Below the pieces are notes generated by a model. The model searched no databases. It was not told the origin of the DNA and saw only the letters and a program-made list of their open reading frames with translations. The translations under genes and the position numbers were made by a program. Shown piece after piece: positions 15,676 through 26,918 of a stretch of DNA of 41,990 nucleotides. Numbering within the stretch: position 1 is the stretch's first letter; the number at the start of each line of letters is the position of its first letter. This DNA comes from CAZXBB01 sp964638815 (GTDB lineage: Bacteria > Planctomycetota > Phycisphaerae > Phycisphaerales > SM1A02): contig CAZXBB010000394.1 in NCBI GenBank assembly GCA_964638815.1, positions 1 through 41,990 of the forward strand. The letters are read 5' to 3'.

Positions 15676-16725
15676 CTAGCGCCGAATGAGCTCCGCGTAG
15701 CGCTCCGCGAGCCGCTGGTGCATGTCGCGGATCTCCGGCGAGAGCGCCGGATCGCTCGCGAGACGCTTGAACACCTCGAGCTGACGCATACGCTCCGCGC
15801 GACGCTCGGGGGTCAGCAAGAGCGAGCCGTCGCGAATCATCGCCTGCTCGCGGATCACGGCCTGGACATGCGAGTTGCTCTCGATCTCAAAGTCGAACTC
15901 GCCCCGGACGACGACGTCCGGCGTGCCGTCGAGCCTGACTGTGACGGCGCGCGGCGAATAGCGACGGGTCGCCTCGTTCGCCGCCGATTGACGCTGGCGA
16001 TCAAGGTCGGTGTTGCGCTGCGGCAGCCCGGTCTCGGTGTCGACGAGATGCTCCGCCGAGCCGAGCGTGATCTCGAACGCCATCGTCTCGTAGTTCCCGT
16101 CGTCCTCGCGCCCGGGAGCGGGCGGCACCGCGCCGTTCTCCGGACGCTCCACGGTCATGGAGATGCGATCACCCGGCTTCCGCGACTGGACGGCGCGGCG
16201 GAAGTCGTCCCACGAGCGCAGCGGCTTGCCCTGAAGGTGCGTGATGCGATCACCGATCTTCAGCACGCCGGCCGCGGGAAGCCCTTCGATGAGCTCCTCG
16301 ACGATGATGACGCTGGGCCACCAGCGTTGATCCACCTTGATGCCGACCGCGCCGCGCGGCGCGGTCAGGAGCTCCTGCCGCACGATCGTGAGGAGCCGGT
16401 ACTCCTGCTCCGGCGACAGCCCCGGCTCCTCGAGCGCTGCGCAGAGCTGCTCGATGGACGCGTCGGCGTCCAGGAGACGATCCATCGCCGCCTCGCGCCG
16501 CTCGTAGGAAGGGTCGGCGAGCGCGCGGACGCACGCGAGGATCTCGGGATCGAGGCGAACGGCCTGGAGCTCGTTGATCGCCGGCAAACCGAACAGGCGA
16601 TCGTCGTCGGCGCGCGGGTCGAGCGTCAACTGCGGCCCGGCCGCGGCGGGTCCGGCGTTCGGCCACGCGATCACGGCGGCCAGGATGACCGCCCCGCGCG
16701 ACGAGAAGGACCATGATGAAACCAA
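15676..16725 (-). CDS. secreted PDZ-domain protein
   Basis: The 349-residue protein has an N-terminal signal peptide (about 10-28, cleavage near AAA-GP). Residues 45-120 are helical with a HEAT-like look (ALADPSYERREAAMDRLLDAD). Residues about 125-195 form a PDZ domain (GAVGIKV, then AAGVLKIGDRITHLQGKPL), which binds peptide termini. The C-terminal 70 residues are charged helix. No Ser-protease triad is present, so it is not a DegP-type enzyme. The start is TTG at 16725, supported by AGGAG six bases upstream; the nearby ATG at 16714 is out of frame. A 16 bp tandem array begins right behind that Shine-Dalgarno. Confidence 0.84.
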   Translation of the reverse strand: MVSSWSFSSRGAVILAAVIAWPNAGPAAAGPQLTLDPRADDDRLFGLPAINELQAVRLDPEILACVRALADPSYERREAAMDRLLDADASIEQLCAALEEPGLSPEQEYRLLTIVRQELLTAPRGAVGIKVDQRWWPSVIIVEELIEGLPAAGVLKIGDRITHLQGKPLRSWDDFRRAVQSRKPGDRISMTVERPENGAVPPAPGREDDGNYETMAFEITLGSAEHLVDTETGLPQRNTDLDRQRQSAANEATRRYSPRAVTVRLDGTPDVVVRGEFDFEIESNSHVQAVIREQAMIRDGSLLLTPERRAERMRQLEVFKRLASDPALSPEIRDMHQRLAERYAELIRR

Positions 16726-16736
16726 TGACGGCTCCT

Positions 16737-16864
16737 GCTGGGTCAGGCGACTGCTGGGTCAGGCGACTGCCGGGTCAGGCGACTGCTGGGTCAGGCGACT
16801 CCTGGGTCAGGCGACTGCTGGGTCAGGCAACACATGGGTCAGGCCACACATGGGTCAGGCAACG
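16737..16864. repeat. tandem array, eight 16 bp units with TGGGTCAGGC core
   Basis: Eight consecutive 16-base units run from 16737 to 16864; the first four are GCTGGGTCAGGCGACT with at most one change, and the last three diverge at the 3' end (ACACAT). On the gene strand the unit reads AGTCGCCTGACCCAGC. The final unit contains the stop codon of the kinase gene (16855-16857), and the other end touches the AGGAG of the PDZ gene, so the whole intergenic region is the array. Confidence 0.92.
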
Positions 16865-17976
16865 TAGGTCGCCAGCTTCGACGCACGCGGTCGCAGCCAC
16901 CGGACCTTGCGCATCACCATGCGCACGAAGGCAGCGCCGCTGAGCTGCGCGAACCGGCCCGTGGCGGCGATCGGGAGGATGCTCTCGAGGATCAGCGCCT
17001 CGAGGATGAGCCACGGCAGGGCCTCCCGCTCCGCCGGCGAGACCGGATCGTCCGCCGCCTCATCATACCCCTGGAGCAGGGCCCGGATCCGCTTGACCTC
17101 GAGGTGCTCCGGCCAGGCGTCGGGATCGGCGGGATCGGTGATCGTCATCGAGAACTGGAGGGCCGCGTTGGCGATGTCCACGACGCGGGGCTCCATGCGG
17201 GCGGAGTCGAAGTCCAGCACCGCGACCACGACCCCGTCGCGGAAGAGGAGGTTCCCGGGGTGCCAGTCGCCGTGCACGACGCGGGGGGGCCAGGTTTCCA
17301 GCCCAGCGGCCGCGGCCCGCGCGGCGGCGTCGTGGTAGACCTTCCGCAGGAAGAGGCAGCGCTCCTCCAACCGCTCCAGCGACTCCGAGGGCTCGGCGGC
17401 GAAGATCATCTGCGGCACCTTGTCCACCGCGCCGTCGAAATTGCCGGACGCGTGGTACGAGCCCGCGTCGAGCGGCTGGTCGGGGCGGTGATCGCGAAGC
17501 AGGCGGTGCATTTCGCCCAGCGTGCGCCCGGCCTGCTGCGCGGCGTCCACGGAGCGGTCATCCCGCTCACCTTGGACGAACTCGAACACCTCGTAGATCC
17601 GGTGGTCGAGCCTGACCATCGGTTGGGGCTGCGAGCGCGTCAGCGCGATCCGCGGCACGGGATAGCCGAGCTCGGCCAGCCGGAGCTGAAGGTCCTGCGC
17701 AAAGCTGACGCGCTTCGGGTCCGCCCGTCCGGGAGCGCGTCGCTTCAGGAGGAACTCGCCGCGCTCCGACGTGATGCGCACCTTGGGCGCCCGCCGCGAG
17801 CCGCGGAGATACTCGCGGATGCGCGTGACGACGCCGAGGTCGTAGTGGCTGAGCACGATGGCGAGCTCCGCCGGGTCGAAGTGATCGCGATCGTCGACGC
17901 GATCGTCGGCGCGATCGTCGTCGGTGACGGGGCCGAAGTGGGGGATGTGTGTCGAGTTCGGCGGCGGGGGTTGCAT
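16855..17976 (-). CDS. APH-fold kinase (aminoglycoside/choline/homoserine kinase superfamily)
   Basis: The 373-residue protein has the phosphotransferase core of the APH superfamily: catalytic loop HGDWHPGN at 235-242 and the metal-binding DFDSA with D255 and D257, plus LLKRR near 76-80 as the likely ATP-binding lysine. Such enzymes phosphorylate small hydroxyl substrates; homoserine kinase type II and related sugar or choline kinases are the nearest plausible roles, and antibiotic resistance is not implied. An Asp/Arg run (DDDRADDRVDDRD at 19-31) is encoded by repeated GATCGTC blocks and is probably disordered. It lies 30 bases after yicC. The last codons fall in the tandem array. Confidence 0.82.
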   Translation of the reverse strand: MQPPPPNSTHIPHFGPVTDDDRADDRVDDRDHFDPAELAIVLSHYDLGVVTRIREYLRGSRRAPKVRITSERGEFLLKRRAPGRADPKRVSFAQDLQLRLAELGYPVPRIALTRSQPQPMVRLDHRIYEVFEFVQGERDDRSVDAAQQAGRTLGEMHRLLRDHRPDQPLDAGSYHASGNFDGAVDKVPQMIFAAEPSESLERLEERCLFLRKVYHDAAARAAAAGLETWPPRVVHGDWHPGNLLFRDGVVVAVLDFDSARMEPRVVDIANAALQFSMTITDPADPDAWPEHLEVKRIRALLQGYDEAADDPVSPAEREALPWLILEALILESILPIAATGRFAQLSGAAFVRMVMRKVRWLRPRASKLATYVA

Positions 17977-18006
17977 CAGGAGGAAGGGCCTTCGTGCCTC
18001 ATGCCT

Positions 18007-18894
18007 CTACTCGACATTCTGCACCTGCTCCTTGATCCGATCGATCGCCCCCTTGATCTCGACGATCCGGCGCGACACGTCCACGTCGAGGCACTTGCTG
18101 CCGATCGTATTCGCCTCGCGCAGCAGCTCCTGGGCGATGAAATCGAGCGTGCGGCCGCTCGGCTCGTCGCGGTCGGAGTCGATGATCTCCGTGATCTGGG
18201 ACAGGTGGCCCTGGAGACGGGCGACCTCCTCCGCGATGTCGGACCGCTCGGCGAAGATCGCCACCTCGCGCAGGAGATCCTCCTCGCGCACCTCCGCCTT
18301 CGACTTCTCGAGCAGGCTCTGCATGCGCAACTTGAGCTTCTCCTGGTAGAGCTCGAGGATGCGGGGAACCCGCTCCGCGATCACCTTGACGTGCTCGTTG
18401 ATCGCGCTGCAGTGCTTGTGCAGGTCGGCGTGGATCTCCCGGCCCTCGCGGTCGCGCATGGTGATGAGCTTGCCGACCGCTTCGTCGAGCAGTCCGAGCA
18501 GGACGGACCGCACGCGCTCGAGCCGCGCCTCGCCGGTGTCCGTGATGAGCACGCCCGGCAACGCCAGCAGCGCACCGAGATCGAAACGGGCGGAATTGTG
18601 GTCGAGCCCTTCGACCGCGAGCACCTGGTCGAGGTAACGCTGGACGGCCTTGACGTTGATCTGCGCCGCGGCCTCGGCGCTGTTGTCGGCGAAACGCACG
18701 GCGATGACGACCGTACCGCGATTGATGCGTCGGGCGAGCGCGGCCTCGAGCTCGGCCTCGAGCCCCTGGAGCTCTTCGGGCAGGCGGACCTGCGCCTTGA
18801 AGTAGCGGTTGTTGAGCGAACGCACCTCGAGGACGTAGTGCGCCCCGTCCCGCTGCGTCGAGGCGCCGCCGAAGCCGGTCATGGATCGAATCAT
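18007..18894 (-). CDS. yicC: YicC family endoribonuclease
   Basis: The 295-residue protein shows the hallmark beginning MIRSMTGFG and the conserved C-terminal blocks RSDIAEEVARLQGHL and GRTLDFIAQELLREANTIGSK. YicC proteins (N-terminal YicC domain plus DUF1732) are ribonucleases that in E. coli promote decay of small RNAs. Length matches the family. The gene is followed after 30 bases by the APH-fold kinase; in many bacteria yicC sits next to gmk, which is not the case here. Confidence 0.95.
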   Translation of the reverse strand: MIRSMTGFGGASTQRDGAHYVLEVRSLNNRYFKAQVRLPEELQGLEAELEAALARRINRGTVVIAVRFADNSAEAAAQINVKAVQRYLDQVLAVEGLDHNSARFDLGALLALPGVLITDTGEARLERVRSVLLGLLDEAVGKLITMRDREGREIHADLHKHCSAINEHVKVIAERVPRILELYQEKLKLRMQSLLEKSKAEVREEDLLREVAIFAERSDIAEEVARLQGHLSQITEIIDSDRDEPSGRTLDFIAQELLREANTIGSKCLDVDVSRRIVEIKGAIDRIKEQVQNVE

Positions 18895-18993
18895 CGCGAC
18901 CCTCTGCGGTGCGCACGTCCCGATCGACGGTTCGGCCGGTGATCGGGGGTCCCGAGCGCACGGCGAGGTCCGCCGGCACGATGCGGCGCCCGC

Positions 18994-19025
18994 CCTGTCT
19001 TCTGTGCCTCTGCGCCTCTGTGGTT
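18994..19025 (-). repeat. degenerate CAGAGGC repeat between secG and yicC
   Basis: On the minus strand this reads ACCACAGAGGCGCAGAGG followed by CACAGAAGAC, a run of imperfect 8-9 base CACAGAGG-type units. The secG-yicC gap (18895-19086) contains nothing else that I recognise and no obvious -10 box for yicC. Confidence 0.5.
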
Positions 19026-19086
19026 CGGGGCCAAACCGCGTTCTCGCTTGGGTTGCCGGTCCTGCTCCGGACGCCGGCGCCCTGGG

Positions 19087-19482
19087 TTACGGGGAGTCCG
19101 AACCGGTCGGCGGCGGCAGGACGGGGGCGTTCGTGCCCGTGCCCGGCGCGGGCGCGTCGAGATCGGCCGGAAGCTCCGACGAAGGCTCGGTCGCTTCGAG
19201 CGGCGCCTCGAGAGCCGGGGGCGGGGGCGGGGCGATTGTCCCGCTGATGTCCACCCGGTTGAGCAGCACCGCGATACCGAGATACAGGACGAACGCCACG
19301 ACGGTCGCCCAGGTGAGCGCGTCCCCCACACGGCCGCCGAACACGGTGTCGGTGCCGCCGCCGCCGGCGCCGCCGAACGCGCCGGCCAGGCCGCCGCCCT
19401 GGGCGCGCTGGACGAGGATGATCAGGATCATCGCCACTGAGACGATGATGAAGAGCACGGTCAGGATGAAGAAGGTCGTCAT
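19087..19482 (-). CDS. secG: SecG preprotein translocase subunit with proline-rich tail
   Basis: The 131-residue protein is the small SecYEG subunit. It has two transmembrane segments (about 4-24 and 57-76) joined by the typical Gly-rich loop QGGGLAGAFGGAGGGG. SecG is usually 70-110 residues; here about 50 extra residues rich in Pro, Ala and Glu follow the second segment and are probably disordered. The start overlaps the tpiA stop by ATGA; the tpiA-secG order is common in bacteria. Role in secretion follows from the family. Confidence 0.93.
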   Translation of the reverse strand: MTTFFILTVLFIIVSVAMILIILVQRAQGGGLAGAFGGAGGGGTDTVFGGRVGDALTWATVVAFVLYLGIAVLLNRVDISGTIAPPPPPALEAPLEATEPSSELPADLDAPAPGTGTNAPVLPPPTGSDSP

Positions 19483-20294
19483 GCGTTCGCCTCGCGCTGA
19501 AGCTGGACAGCCGCGTCGGCGACCGACCGCAGTATCGAGAGAAAATCGTCCGCGTGGAGCGACGCGCCTCCCACCAGGAAGCCGTCGACATCCGGGCACG
19601 CGATCAGCTCGGCGGCGTTGGCCGGCTTGACCGATCCGCCGTACTGGATGCGGGTCGCGTGGGCGACCTGCGTATCGAAGAGATCGGCGAGCGCGTCGCG
19701 GAGCACGGCGTGCACCTGCTGCGCGTCCTCCGGGGTCGCGGTGCGGCCGGTGCCGATCGCCCACACCGGCTCGTAGGCGAGCACGACGTCGCGCATCTGC
19801 ATTGCCTCGACGTCCAGCAGCCCGCAGGAGAGCTGCTCGAGACATACCGCCCGGGTGCGCCCCGCCTCCCGCTGCTCCATGGTCTCCCCGAGACAGAGCG
19901 TCACGCTCAGCCCGGCGGCGAGCGCGGCGCGAACCTTCGCATTCACCAGCACGTCGTCCTCGCCGATGACGTGGCGACGCTCGGAGTGGCCGGCGAGCAC
20001 CATCATCGCGTTCAGGTCGAGCAGCATCCCGGTCGAGACTTCCCCCGTGAACGCTCCGTTCGGCTCCGGGCAGACGTCCTGCGCGCCGAGCGTCATGCCG
20101 TGGTGTCCGAGGGCCTTGCCGACAGCCTGGAGATACGGGAACGGCGGGTACACGACGACGTCGCACCGCGCCATGACGTCGGGCGTGCAGCCGGCCGCCA
20201 CGTCCTCGGCCAGTTCGACGGCCGAGGCGAGGTCGGTGTTCATCTTCCAGTTCCCACCCACGATCGGCATGCGGGCGGGCGCGGACTGACTCAT
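19479..20294 (-). CDS. tpiA: triosephosphate isomerase
   Basis: The 271-residue glycolytic enzyme interconverts dihydroxyacetone phosphate and glyceraldehyde 3-phosphate. Active-site residues are N15 and K17 (GGNWKMN), H103 (AGHSERR) and E175 (AYEPVWAIGTG), with the phosphate-binding YGGSVKP at 218-224. I use the ATG at 20294, which has GGAG nine bases upstream; an ATG at 20270 (MPIVGGNWKMN) would also give a normal-length protein. It is transcribed divergently from alaS and overlaps secG by four bases. Confidence 0.96.
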   Translation of the reverse strand: MSQSAPARMPIVGGNWKMNTDLASAVELAEDVAAGCTPDVMARCDVVVYPPFPYLQAVGKALGHHGMTLGAQDVCPEPNGAFTGEVSTGMLLDLNAMMVLAGHSERRHVIGEDDVLVNAKVRAALAAGLSVTLCLGETMEQREAGRTRAVCLEQLSCGLLDVEAMQMRDVVLAYEPVWAIGTGRTATPEDAQQVHAVLRDALADLFDTQVAHATRIQYGGSVKPANAAELIACPDVDGFLVGGASLHADDFLSILRSVADAAVQLQREANA

Positions 20295-20337
20295 GCGGAC
20301 GGTCTCCGAAAGACCCCCGGGCTGGGGCGAACCGCAG

Positions 20338-20343
20338 AGGATA
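20338..20343 (-). promoter_or_regulatory. -10 box of tpiA
   Basis: TATCCT on the minus strand lies 43 bases before the tpiA ATG. This leaves room for a leader with the GGAG ribosome site, unlike the leaderless genes. Confidence 0.4.
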
Positions 20344-20381
20344 GCCGCGGGGCCCTCTCCAGGCCACCGAGCCACATTGGT

Positions 20382-20387
20382 TACACT
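20382..20387 (+). promoter_or_regulatory. -10 box of alaS, predicted leaderless
   Basis: TACACT ends seven bases before the GTG at 20395, with no Shine-Dalgarno. This fixes the GTG as the start in preference to the upstream ATG at 20293, which lies in the divergent tpiA start. Confidence 0.6.
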
Positions 20388-20394
20388 AGCCGCA

Positions 20395-23282
<2,888 letters not shown>

Positions 23283-23286
<4 letters not shown>

Positions 23287-24305
23287 ACGGCCGCCCGGAA
23301 TCGCGTCACGCCGTCACGCGACGCCGGTTCCTCGGATTGGCGACGCCGTTCGTGCTCGGCGCGGGCGTGGCCGGGTGCGGTCGGACCTCGCCCGCGTCCT
23401 CCGCGCCTTCGGCGGCGAGCCCGTCGCCTCCCCCGTCCCCCGCATCGGCACCGGAGTCGAAGGCCATGAAGGAAGAGGACCTCTTTCGCATCTCGCTCGC
23501 ACAATGGTCGCTGCATCGCGCCCTCCGCGCCCGCGAGCTCGATCCCCGCGACTTCGCCCGGGTGGCGAGAGAGACCTACGACGTCGGCGGGATCGAGTAC
23601 GTGAACTCGTTCTTCAAGGACCACGCCGAAGACCGGCCGTACCTCGCAGGACTGAAGCAGCGGGCGGACGAGTACGAGGTGCGCAGCCTCCTGATCATGG
23701 TGGACGGCGAGGGCGCGCTCGGCGACCCCGACGAGGGCGAGCGGCGCCGCGCGATCGAGCATCACTACCGGTGGATCGACGCTGCCGAGTTCCTCGGATG
23801 CCACTCGATCCGCGTCAACGCGCAGAGCCGGGGCACGCGAGAGGAGCAGCACGCGCTCGCGGTCGACGGCCTCCGTCGTCTCACCGAGTTCGCGGCGCAG
23901 CGCGATCTCAACGTGATCGTCGAGAACCACGGCGGGCTGTCCTCCGACGGCGCCTGGCTGGCCGGCGTCATCAGGGCGGTGGACCATCCGCGGTGCGGGA
24001 CGCTGCCGGACTTCGGCAATTTCCGCGTCGATGAGGACGACTGGTACGACCGGTACAGGGGCGTCGCGGAGCTCATGCCGTTCGCGAAGGCCGTGAGCGC
24101 GAAGTCGCACGACTTCGACGCCGACGGGAACGAGCGGCAGACCGACTACCGCCGCATGATGCGGATCGTCCTCGAGGCGGGCTACCGCGGCTGGGTCGGG
24201 ATCGAGTACGAGGGCGAGGGGCTGCCGGAGCGCGAGGGGATCCTCGCGACGAAGCGCCTGCTCGAGCGGGTCCGGGCGGAGATGGCGGCGACGGCGGCGA
24301 GGTGA
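23283..24305 (+). CDS. TAT-exported lipoprotein with sugar-isomerase/AP-endonuclease TIM barrel
   Basis: The 340-residue protein starts with GTG overlapping the alaS stop (GTGA). It has a twin-arginine signal (RRRFLG at 13-18) followed by a lipobox GVAGC with C32, then a low-complexity Pro/Ser/Ala linker to about residue 60. The rest is a xylose-isomerase-like barrel (SLAQWSLHRA at 71-80) with candidate metal ligands E214 (VIVENHGG), D243 (LPDFGNF), H276 and E308 (WVGIEYEGE). Members of this fold isomerise or epimerise sugars or hydroxypyruvate; the substrate here is unknown. Export as a folded metalloprotein would explain the TAT signal. Such proteins are abundant in Planctomycetota. Confidence 0.87.
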
Positions 24306-24312
24306 TTGTCGC

Positions 24313-24942
24313 GTGGAAGAGCGGTACACGACCGAACGCAGATCGCAGGCGAGGCAGGACGCCGATCGCCGCGCGCACCACGACGCGATCTTCACGCTCG
24401 CCCGCGCCGCGGAGCGGCACGACGAGGCGACGGGGAATCACGTCATCCGCATCCGCCTGGTGGTCGAGCAGATCGCGTCGGCGATCGGGATCGCGGACGC
24501 CGAGGACCTCGGATACGACGCGATGCTGCACGACGTCGGCAAGCTCTACATCGCGCCGGAGATCCTGCGCAAGCCGGGTCGGCTCGACGACACGGAGCGC
24601 CGGACGATGGAGTCGCACACCCTCCTCGGCGAGCAGCTCCTCGCCGGTCCCGCGTCGATGGTCCGCGCCGCACGGATCGCGCGCAGCCACCACGAGTGCT
24701 GGGACGCATCGGGGTATCCGGACGGACTGGCGGGCGCAGCCATCCCCCTCGAGGCGAGGATCACGGCGGCGGCCGACGTGCTCGACGCCCTCCTCTCGGA
24801 CCGCGGCTACAAGAAGGCATGGAGCTACCGGGACGCGGTTGACGCGGTGTGCGACCTGGCCGGCACGAAGCTCGATCCTGCGGTGGTCGATGCGTTGCGG
24901 AAGTGCGACGACGAAGGAGTGCTCGAACCGATCTATTCGTAG
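24313..24942 (+). CDS. stand-alone HD-GYP domain phosphodiesterase
   Basis: The 209-residue soluble protein is almost only an HD-GYP domain: H43 in ATGNHVIR, HDVGK at 73-77, H102, HH at 126-127, D155 and the GYP signature (SGYPDGL, 134-136). HD-GYP enzymes hydrolyse cyclic-di-GMP or related dinucleotides. There is no receiver, PAS or membrane part, so regulation must come from elsewhere. The GTG at 24313 follows the previous stop by 7 bases and has no strong Shine-Dalgarno. A role in second-messenger turnover is inferred from the family; the GYP motif is intact, so I expect it to be active. Confidence 0.88.
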   Translation: MEERYTTERRSQARQDADRRAHHDAIFTLARAAERHDEATGNHVIRIRLVVEQIASAIGIADAEDLGYDAMLHDVGKLYIAPEILRKPGRLDDTERRTMESHTLLGEQLLAGPASMVRAARIARSHHECWDASGYPDGLAGAAIPLEARITAAADVLDALLSDRGYKKAWSYRDAVDAVCDLAGTKLDPAVVDALRKCDDEGVLEPIYS

Positions 24943-24973
24943 CCCGCATTATGCATGAACCGGGTCGTCCAGG

Positions 24974-25402
24974 CTAACCGTGATCGCGGCCCGGCTCGAT
25001 CGAGGTGAGCCGGAGCTCGATGATCAGCGACGACTTCGGCGGGATCTTGCCGCCGTAGCCGTTGCGGCCCCAGTGCATGTGGGCCGGGCACTTGACCGTG
25101 CGGCGTCCGCCCTCGCGCATGCCGGGCACCGACTCGTCGATGCCCAGGATGGTCGCGCCGGCGCCGAGCCTGAAGCAGAAGTCCTTCCCCCAGAGCAGTT
25201 CCTCGTTCGCCGTCGTCTTCACGCGGTAGTCGATGCACACCTCGTCGCCGACCGCAGCCGCCGGGCCCTGTCCGAGCGCCTCGAAGAGCATCTCGAGCTC
25301 GGTCTCGTCCATCGAGATGTCGCTCGCGTTCCCGCAGCCGCCCGCGGTCAGCATGGCGACGAGAACCGCAAGGACTCCGCTCTTCCCCTGGGGCGTGCGC
25401 AT
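24974..25402 (-). CDS. FKBP-type peptidyl-prolyl isomerase, lipoprotein
   Basis: The 142-residue protein has a signal segment (about 8-22) ending TAGGC with C23 as possible lipidated residue; the -3 residue is Ala, so the lipobox is imperfect. Residues 48-137 follow the FKBP fold: GDEVCIDYRV, then GIDESVPGMREGGRRTVKCPAHMHWG and the final strand SSLIIELRLTSIE. It should assist folding of proteins outside the inner membrane. The segment GYGGKIPPKSSL matches the usual GYG...IPPNSTL of active FKBPs. It follows the NeuD-like gene by 67 bases and ends 31 bases from the convergent HD-GYP gene. Confidence 0.88.
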   Translation of the reverse strand: MRTPQGKSGVLAVLVAMLTAGGCGNASDISMDETELEMLFEALGQGPAAAVGDEVCIDYRVKTTANEELLWGKDFCFRLGAGATILGIDESVPGMREGGRRTVKCPAHMHWGRNGYGGKIPPKSSLIIELRLTSIEPGRDHG

Positions 25403-25469
25403 GCTGCGCCGATCGGCCCGTTCCGCCGGACAGTTGAGATCACCGTGCGTTCCGGGCATCCGCGCGGTG

Positions 25470-26156
25470 CTACAGCCGGTCGGCTCGCGCCGGGATCCCC
25501 TTGGCGCGGGTTCCGTCGGCGATATCGGACACGGCGACGGCGCCCGCACCGAGGATGACTTCGCGGCCGATGGTCACGCCGGGGTTCACCGCGGCCGCGA
25601 TGCCCACCAGCGTGCCGGCCCCCACCGTGACGCCGCCGGCCAGCACTGCGCCCGGGGCGACGTGGCTGAACGCCCCGACGATGCAGTCGTGCTCGACGAT
25701 CGCGCCGCTGTTGATGATCGCACCGCGTTCGATCCTCGCGCGGGCGTTGACGATCGCGCCCGGGCCTACGAACACGCCGTCCGCGAGCACGGCGGACGGG
25801 GAGACGACGGCGCTCGGATGGACGATGGTCGCGAGCGTCACGTTCCCGTGCTCCGCCGCCACCGCGTCGATGCGCGCGATCCAGCGCCGACGAAGGTCGG
25901 CATCGCCCGCCGCCGCGTGCGCCGCGACGGTGCCGCCAAGGGCGGCGAGCGCCAGGCCGAGCTCCCCGACCGTGCCGAGGAGCGTGACGCCGGCGGGCGC
26001 CGCGACGCTCTCCTCGGGCGGAGCGTCGTCGAGATAGCCGGCGACCGACCACCCGGCCGCGCGGGCGGCGTCGGCGACCACCGCCGCGTGCCCGCCGCCG
26101 CCGAGCACGACGAGCCGACCGCGTCGGCGAGCCATGTCGCCCCGTCCGTCGCTCAT
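25470..26156 (-). CDS. NeuD/PglD-family sugar O- or N-acyltransferase
   Basis: The 228-residue protein begins with a nucleotide-binding-like motif (LVVLGGGGHAAVV, 15-27) of the NeuD N-terminal domain. It continues as a left-handed beta helix of hexapeptide repeats (about 112-210). H156 in VEHDCIVG is the expected catalytic histidine, as in PglD/NeuD. Such enzymes transfer acetyl from acetyl-CoA to sugar nucleotides or sialic acid-like sugars for surface glycans. The ATG at 26156 overlaps the upstream stop by ATGA; MARRRG at 26135 is an alternative start. The sugar substrate cannot be told. Confidence 0.87.
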   Translation of the reverse strand: MSDGRGDMARRRGRLVVLGGGGHAAVVADAARAAGWSVAGYLDDAPPEESVAAPAGVTLLGTVGELGLALAALGGTVAAHAAAGDADLRRRWIARIDAVAAEHGNVTLATIVHPSAVVSPSAVLADGVFVGPGAIVNARARIERGAIINSGAIVEHDCIVGAFSHVAPGAVLAGGVTVGAGTLVGIAAAVNPGVTIGREVILGAGAVAVSDIADGTRAKGIPARADRL

Positions 26157-26743
26157 GCGATCGTGCCCTCGGTCCGCGCACGGGCTCGCCCCGCCACGGC
26201 GGGGCCGTCGGCCGGTGCGGGCGCGACGGGGGCCGCCGTGGCGGCGCGTGGCGAGGCGGCGCCGTCGCCGGATCCGTTCTCGGCGTCCGGAAGGGGCGCG
26301 ACGGGGTGCTCGTCGGCCGTCGACCGATCCCAACGGCGGTGATACCGCGCGATGGGGAGCCCGTGGTAGGACGTCCGGCAGCGGTAGCACACGAGCCGGT
26401 GACGCGAGAAGAGCAGCACCGCGATGTCGAGCACGAGGACCGCGGTCATGGCGACGAGCATCGGCGTCGTCGTCGCGAGACCCAGCGCACCGATGACCGC
26501 ACCGGTGAACGCCAGCGCGACGACGAAGCCGGTGACCTGGGGGAACGTCTTGTCGCGAAAGAGGTCGCTGCATCCGCACGCGACGCAGCGCCGGAGATTG
26601 CCGGCGTCGTCGAGCGCGGTGTCCCAGTTCAGGAACACCTCCCGGTCGGAGGCGACCACCGCCACGCGGGTCGGACGCAGCGCCGGATCGACGTCGATCC
26701 GTCCGATTCTCCGGCGGTGCTCGTCTCGCAGCTCGATGCGCAT
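26153..26743 (-). CDS. membrane protein with split zinc-ribbon cysteines, function unknown
   Basis: The 196-residue protein has two transmembrane segments (about 70-91 and 95-113). Cysteine pairs lie on both sides of them: C53/C56 (RCVACGC) and C119/C122 (VCYRC). The pairs could form one zinc site at the membrane surface, with both ends of the protein in the cytoplasm. The C-terminal 60 residues are Ala/Pro-rich and likely disordered. No enzyme motif is visible. It overlaps the acyltransferase gene by four bases, so the two are co-translated. Confidence 0.8.
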   Translation of the reverse strand: MRIELRDEHRRRIGRIDVDPALRPTRVAVVASDREVFLNWDTALDDAGNLRRCVACGCSDLFRDKTFPQVTGFVVALAFTGAVIGALGLATTTPMLVAMTAVLVLDIAVLLFSRHRLVCYRCRTSYHGLPIARYHRRWDRSTADEHPVAPLPDAENGSGDGAASPRAATAAPVAPAPADGPAVAGRARARTEGTIA

Positions 26744-26757
26744 GGGGCCTCGCTGAA

Positions 26758-26763
26758 ATCGTA
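26758..26763 (-). promoter_or_regulatory. -10 box of the zinc-ribbon gene
   Basis: TACGAT lies 14 bases before the ATG at 26743 on the minus strand, predicting a leader of only about seven bases. Confidence 0.4.
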
Positions 26764-26898
26764 CCCGACGCCCGGCTCGCGGTGGCCGAAAGGCGACCCC
26801 ATTGGCGTTCGTCCGGCGACCGCGGGCGGGCCCGGGAATCGCCGTCGGGGGTTATCCCCATCCTCGCCCGGCGCATGGCATGACGGGCGGTCGGCCCC

Positions 26899-26904
26899 TA
26901 TCCT
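26899..26904 (+). promoter_or_regulatory. -10 box of tmk
   Basis: TATCCT lies 14 bases before the ATG at 26919, predicting a very short leader without a Shine-Dalgarno. Confidence 0.45.
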
Positions 26905-26918
26905 CCCCGGACGACACG

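Noticed and set aside
16574..16867. Open frame on the plus strand encoding a repetitive peptide with GQATAGSG blocks
   Set aside because: It is the 16 bp array read in cycling frames; it has no start signal and overlaps the start of the PDZ gene on the other strand.
16855..17976. APH-fold kinase as an antibiotic resistance gene
   Set aside because: The fold covers many metabolic kinases, the gene sits in a housekeeping block, and there is no mobile element.
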